A stretch of DNA of 64,000 nt from Niallia alba (GTDB taxonomy: Bacteria; Bacillota; Bacilli; Bacillales; Cytobacillaceae): positions 4,690,001-4,754,000 of the forward strand of contig NZ_JABBPK010000001.1 of assembly GCF_012933555.1 (NCBI RefSeq), in the 5' to 3' direction. Under the pieces are notes generated by a model, which saw only the letters and a list, made by a program, of their open reading frames with translations, ran no database searches and was not told the DNA's origin. Of this stretch, positions 60,312 through 64,000 are shown piece after piece. The number at the start of each line of letters is the position of its first letter. The first letter of the stretch is position 1. The translations under genes were made by a program, and so were the position numbers.

Positions 60312-61800
60312 AATGTGCCCACAAATCCTGATATAATAATGTTATCAGCTGATTTATGTTGATAATTTTATTTCACCAGGCAGGTGTTGAAATTGGTTAA
60401 GTTTATTTTAGAAGATTCCGATGATACATTAACGACCCATTCGGGTCTAGGTTTAATAGGTTTGCTTTTATCAAAAACAAAATTTTACAAACGTTTTTCA
60501 TCCTTAAAGGTCCCAGAAATCAAGTCGTCTCCGGCCATTCTTAATGGGGATGTTACCACTTCTTATGTGGGTCTATTGTGCCAAGGTAAGAATGATTTCG
60601 ACCATATCGAAGAATTTCGAGATGATCCCTTCTTTTATCGTGCATTGGATATTCAAGTGGTTCCATCAAGTCCCACACTACGGCAACGACTCGATCAAAT
60701 TGCCAAGGTGACTGGATGGAAATCCATTGTTCTGGAAGAATCGGCTAAACTAATACGGCAATTTGATTCTCCTGTCACTCCAACAATTACTAGTGACAAA
60801 AAATCATACGTACCTCTGGATATTGATGTATCGCCATTTGATAACTCAAATACTAAGAAAGAAGGGGTTAGTCGCACATACAAAGGATGTGACGGGTATT
60901 CCCCTAACTTCTCCTATTTGGGTCAAGAAGGCTACGTTGTAAATGTGGAACTTCGGGAGGGAAGCACACACGTTCAAAAGGATACTGAGAAATTTCTCGA
61001 GAAAAGTATTATATATTCTCGGATGATTACTGATCTATCGTTATTGGTCCGTATGGATGCAGGAAACGATAGTGTCGAAAACCTAAAAGTTTGTGTGAAT
61101 GAAAAGGCCGATTTCATAATTAAACGAAATCCTCGCCGTGAAAAGCCTGAAAACTGGCTCATGGTAGCTGAACAATTCGGTAAATGCGTTCAGGAGCGAG
61201 AAGGAAAACGTGTATTCTATGGTGCTTTAGAAACAACTCCAAAGGGAATGAAAAAAGCCATTCGCCAAGTCTATAAAGTAACAGAAAGAACGATTGATAA
61301 AAACGGCCAAATCCTCTTAATCCCAGATGTTGAGTTTGAGAGCTATTGGACTACCCTACCTAATGAAACAGAGGAAATAATTAGCCTTTATCACGAACAT
61401 GCCACTTGTGAACAATTCCACAGTGAATTAAAAACGGATTTAGACCTAGAACGTTTCCCTTCTGGGAAATTTGCCACCAATGAATTAATCTTACATCTTG
61501 GATGTTTAACCTACAATCTCCTTCGGATTATTGGCCAAGAAAGCCTGAAATCAGGGGATGCGCCGCTTAAAAGAAAGGTCTTCCGTCGCCGAGTAAAAAC
61601 GGTTATCCAGAATTTGATTACATTAGCTGCAAAATTGGTAAAGCATTCCCGAAGAATTTACTTAAAGTTTGGAAATCATAGTCCTTGGTTTCCTACTTTT
61701 AAACGACTGTATCTTTCATTTACAACATAAGCCTAGGAAACTGAATAGGTAATAAGACCTGAAAAAAATTATAGGTAAGCAGGTTTTATTTAGTGTACAC
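60312..61800 (+). mobile_element. IS1380-type insertion sequence
   Basis: A single transposase gene is bounded by candidate ends GTGCCCACAAAT (about 60325) and, on the opposite strand at the right, GTGTACACTAAAT (about 61785-61800). The match is imperfect, so the exact boundaries and the target duplication could not be fixed. The element separates ywlC from the GNAT gene. The transposase is intact, which suggests recent arrival. Confidence 0.75.
60384..61730 (+). CDS. IS1380-family DDE transposase
   Basis: 448 residues from a GTG at 60384, with CAGGCAGG upstream. Family blocks: GVSRTYKGCDGYSPNFSYLGQEGYVVNVELREGSTH in pieces (DIDVSPFDNSNTKKEGV, KGCDGYSPNFSYLG), MDAGNDS with the second Asp, and HEHATCEQFHSELKTDLDLERFPSGKFATNE with the catalytic Glu. 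DDE residues are Asp in LDIDVSPFD, Asp in RMDAGNDS and Glu in FHSELK; the frame is intact with no frameshift. Base composition is slightly higher in GC than its neighbours. Confidence 0.93.
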   Translation: MLKLVKFILEDSDDTLTTHSGLGLIGLLLSKTKFYKRFSSLKVPEIKSSPAILNGDVTTSYVGLLCQGKNDFDHIEEFRDDPFFYRALDIQVVPSSPTLRQRLDQIAKVTGWKSIVLEESAKLIRQFDSPVTPTITSDKKSYVPLDIDVSPFDNSNTKKEGVSRTYKGCDGYSPNFSYLGQEGYVVNVELREGSTHVQKDTEKFLEKSIIYSRMITDLSLLVRMDAGNDSVENLKVCVNEKADFIIKRNPRREKPENWLMVAEQFGKCVQEREGKRVFYGALETTPKGMKKAIRQVYKVTERTIDKNGQILLIPDVEFESYWTTLPNETEEIISLYHEHATCEQFHSELKTDLDLERFPSGKFATNELILHLGCLTYNLLRIIGQESLKSGDAPLKRKVFRRRVKTVIQNLITLAAKLVKHSRRIYLKFGNHSPWFPTFKRLYLSFTT

Positions 61801-61958
61801 AAAAAACAATCAATCCAACTTAAATTAGTACGAATGGCAAGAAAATAAGGAATTCCTAAAATTATCGGAAGAATTATTTTTTATCACGGATTCAGGATTT
61901 CTTTCTTAAAATCGCCTCTAATTCCTCATTTTTCGACAATACCACCATTTGCCGAAAA

Positions 61959-62001
61959 GGACAAGTCTCTCAAAAAATGGGGACAAAAATTTGACTTGTC
62001 C
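61959..62001 (-). terminator. Terminator of the GNAT gene
   Basis: On the minus strand GGACAAGTC / GACTTGTCC, 9-bp arms with a 25-base loop, then TTTTCGG. It lies about 40 bp after the stop codon. The rest of the gap 61731-62043 shows only IS end sequence and AT-rich DNA. Confidence 0.6.
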
Positions 62002-62043
62002 ACAAATTGTGAATAAATAACCCCAAAAAGTGGATAACTTATA

Positions 62044-62499
62044 CTATTTGTCCACAATATTCATCGAGATATACATAAAATGTGACTTATCAACAGTGTA
62101 AACGCTTTTTACAACATTCGACTCCTTCAGCACCTCTGGAATATCTACTTCTTCTATCTCTTGGAACCCTAGTAATTGAAATAATTGAATAGAATGTTGA
62201 TTATGAACTCTACAGTAGATAGCATCCATATCTTTATCCTTCGCTAATTTTAAGGCTTGTTGAATTAAAAATAAAATATCCTCTACCGTTCCTCTCGAAA
62301 GAACCATCGATCGTAATAAACCTATTTTTCCAAAGGGTTCTATCCCAATTGTTCCTATAAGATTCTTATCCTCATCTGCTTCCATCAGTAAAAAATAATT
62401 CAACCATGCTTCTATTCCTTCTACGGTTACTTCTGCTTTTGTTAAAAACTCATTAATTTTTTCTACATCTTCTGTTTGGGCCTGTCGAATGATATGCAT
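62044..62499 (-). CDS. GNAT family N-acetyltransferase (YwlB-like)
   Basis: 151 residues from ATG 62499 with GAGGTGAGGG upstream; the tracked start four codons earlier overlaps that site. GNAT fold: N-terminal MHIIRQAQTEDVEKINEFLTKA, a strand with LIGTIGIEPFGKIGLLRSMVLS, then a weak pyrophosphate-binding region (SRGTVEDILFLIQQAL) and YCRVHNQHSIQLFQLLGFQEI. The acetyl-CoA loop lacks the usual QxxGxG/A, so activity is uncertain. Position before ywlC is that of B. subtilis ywlB. Confidence 0.78.
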   Translation of the reverse strand: MHIIRQAQTEDVEKINEFLTKAEVTVEGIEAWLNYFLLMEADEDKNLIGTIGIEPFGKIGLLRSMVLSRGTVEDILFLIQQALKLAKDKDMDAIYCRVHNQHSIQLFQLLGFQEIEEVDIPEVLKESNVVKSVYTVDKSHFMYISMNIVDK

Positions 62500-62571
62500 C
62501 TTTTCCCTCACCTCATCTTCTAGTATTTATTCTATTACTATGAAAAGGTGGAGAAAAAAATGCTAGATTTC

Positions 62572-64000
62572 TTACTTTAAACCAAACTCTTTTATTTTGT
62601 TATATAAAGTTCCTCTTGAGATTCCTAGCAATGTGGCTGCTGCGCTCTTATTTCCATATGTTTTTTTGAGTGCTTCTTCTATTCGTTCCATTTCATTATC
62701 TTCTTTATTCCCTTTTCCCCCTTGAATAGAAACCTTATAGTTATCCACAATTTCAGCAGGGATATATTCAAGTGTTAATTCATTATTGCCTTCACTTACT
62801 AACACACTATGCTCTATCACATTTTTTAACTCTTTTATATTGCCTGGCCAATCATATGCACATAAAATATGCAATGCTTGTTCATTTATTTTCGTTATCT
62901 TTTTAGCATATTTTTCGTTATACATTTTAATAAAATTATTAACTAAATGTGGTATATCTTCTTTTCGTTTGCGAAGTGGAGGGATTTCAATATGGATAAC
63001 GCTTATTTGGTAATAAAGCTTTTCATTAAATTCCCCTTTTCTTACTAACTCTCCTAGCGGCTGGGTAGAAGATAAAATAAACCTTGTTGCTGGTTTTTTC
63101 TGCGGTTCTCCTCCAACTCTAGTAAAAGATTGTTCTGTCATATAGTGCAGAAGTTTTTCCTGAACAGCTAAAGGCATCTTATCCACTTCTTCAATAAATA
63201 GCGTCCCTGTTTCTGCCTGTTCTACCTTTCCTTCTATCTCTTCTGTATCTCCAGAATCAAAGGTCATTTTCTGATATCCAAACAGTTCCATTTCTATTAA
63301 ATCTTTTGGAATCGTGGAACAATTCAATGATAAAAGTGGATTCTTCCTTTTAGATCCCCCATAATGAATGGCTTGTGCAAGCTGTTCTTTTCCAGTGCCT
63401 GTTTCTCCAGAAATAAGAACAGGTATTTCTGCCGAGGCTACTTTTTGTGCAATTTCTACCGCTCTTTTCACCTCTTTGCTACTTGATAATACAGATGAAA
63501 AAGGTGCCTCTTTTTGTACATAAAGTACTGAATTCGAATCTAATTCCTCATTTAAGTGAATTAACTTTGTTATATCATGTTCTGTTGAAATACCACCTAT
63601 GATTTTATTATCCACAAGAACAGGTGAAGCGTTAATTAACACATGTGTATGTTCATTTGGACGATGATAAGTACCCCTAATTGGATTTCCCACTTTTAAA
63701 ATTTGATGTAATTGAATCGATTCTGAGTCGAAATGCTCTCCAATTTTTTTACCAATAATCGCTTCTTTTTTTATGTGATACGTATCTTCGGCTACACTGT
63801 TCCAGTAAAATACTGTTCCATTATTATCTACCGCTGTTACAGCATCATTCATTGTTTCTGCAAGTGTTTCAAAATAAGTGATGGTATACTTATTTTCCCT
63901 TTGCAAAGATCGAATTCTTTCAGCAGCGGTCACGATGCCTTGATATTCATTTTGTTTCTTTATAATTACTGGTCTTAACCAATTTATCTTTTCATTATGT
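62572..64000 (-). CDS. PAS / AAA+ / Fis enhancer-binding-type regulator, 5' end cut
   Basis: At least 475 residues; the frame stays open to the right edge, so the true start is outside. Upstream of the apparent GTG at 63933, residues such as RPVIIKKQNEYQGIVTAAE look like the end of a CBS domain. Then a PAS domain (AVDNNGTVFYWNSVAED, residues ~25-130), a sigma-54 AAA+ core with Walker A GETGTGKEQ, a Walker B-like GTLFIEEVDKM, sensor RVGG and PPLRKRKEDIP, and a C-terminal Fis helix-turn-helix (NKSAAATLLGISRGTLYNKI). The GAFTGA loop is replaced: ELFGYQKMTFDSGDTEE has no GAFTGA. Target genes unknown; it resembles PrdR-type regulators by layout. Confidence 0.88.
   Translation of the reverse strand, partial: HNEKINWLRPVIIKKQNEYQGIVTAAERIRSLQRENKYTITYFETLAETMNDAVTAVDNNGTVFYWNSVAEDTYHIKKEAIIGKKIGEHFDSESIQLHQILKVGNPIRGTYHRPNEHTHVLINASPVLVDNKIIGGISTEHDITKLIHLNEELDSNSVLYVQKEAPFSSVLSSSKEVKRAVEIAQKVASAEIPVLISGETGTGKEQLAQAIHYGGSKRKNPLLSLNCSTIPKDLIEMELFGYQKMTFDSGDTEEIEGKVEQAETGTLFIEEVDKMPLAVQEKLLHYMTEQSFTRVGGEPQKKPATRFILSSTQPLGELVRKGEFNEKLYYQISVIHIEIPPLRKRKEDIPHLVNNFIKMYNEKYAKKITKINEQALHILCAYDWPGNIKELKNVIEHSVLVSEGNNELTLEYIPAEIVDNYKVSIQGGKGNKEDNEMERIEEALKKTYGNKSAAATLLGISRGTLYNKIKEFGLK

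Overview
The window is a low-GC, gene-dense stretch of a Firmicutes chromosome, almost certainly from an endospore-forming member of the Bacillaceae (Bacillus/Niallia-like). The evidence is the set of sporulation genes (spoIIID, spoIIQ, spoIID, a spoVR-type gene, a Spo0E-type phosphatase), tRNA-sensing T-box leaders, strong AGGAGG-type ribosome binding sites, and a gene order from fabZ to the ywl genes that follows the Bacillus subtilis ywl-ywm-ywp region. No rRNA, tRNA or CRISPR was seen.

Layout. 1-5.1 kb: a truncated DUF3231-like gene, then divergent trpS (minus) and tyrS (plus), each with its own promoter and T-box leader, then an SDR oxidoreductase. 5.2-20.3 kb: an accessory mix of two small peptides, an EamA transporter, two NlpC/P60 cell-wall hydrolases, a DnaQ-like exonuclease with BRCT domain, a YwaF-type membrane protein, Spo0E, a short homoserine dehydrogenase, a SigM/YhdL-type ECF sigma and anti-sigma pair, SpoVR, a class B penicillin-binding lipoprotein (PBP3 type), a DCC-family protein and an RRNPP-type regulator. 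21-25.4 kb: the ywqB-ywqA pair (SWIM protein and SNF2 helicase). 26-31.2 kb: a giant Vpr-like subtilase, YwpF and an acidic lipoprotein.

31.4-50.1 kb: the conserved block, all on the minus strand. In transcription order, from high to low coordinates, it runs atpIBEFHAGDC, ywzB, ywmB, murA, spoIID, spoIIQ, spoIIID, mbl, flhO, flhP, an EpuA-type small protein and fabZ. It combines ATP synthase, peptidoglycan precursor synthesis, engulfment/mother-cell sporulation functions, cell-shape and flagellar rod proteins. 50.4-64 kb: a second Vpr-like subtilase, upp, glyA, ywlG, a chemotaxis transducer, ywlE, mntP, ywlC, an IS1380-type insertion sequence, a GNAT gene and a truncated PAS/AAA+/Fis regulator. 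Compared with B. subtilis, rpiB (ywlF) is absent between ywlG and ywlE, a transducer gene sits there instead, and the protease and the IS are extra.

The least explained feature is the repeat content of the intergenic spaces. Three tandem-repeat types have exact periods (21 bp, 52 bp and 41 bp; the 41-bp type occurs at two loci 18 kb apart). There is a four-copy dispersed MITE-like element with inverted ends, another Bacillus-type palindromic element, and a family of hairpin elements sharing a CCATCAGTG stem. Nearly all lie just 3' of genes. No new enzymatic defence or biosynthetic system was recognised; the repeat families, a possible SD-masking hairpin at spoIID and a regulator with a degenerate sigma-54 contact loop are the best leads.
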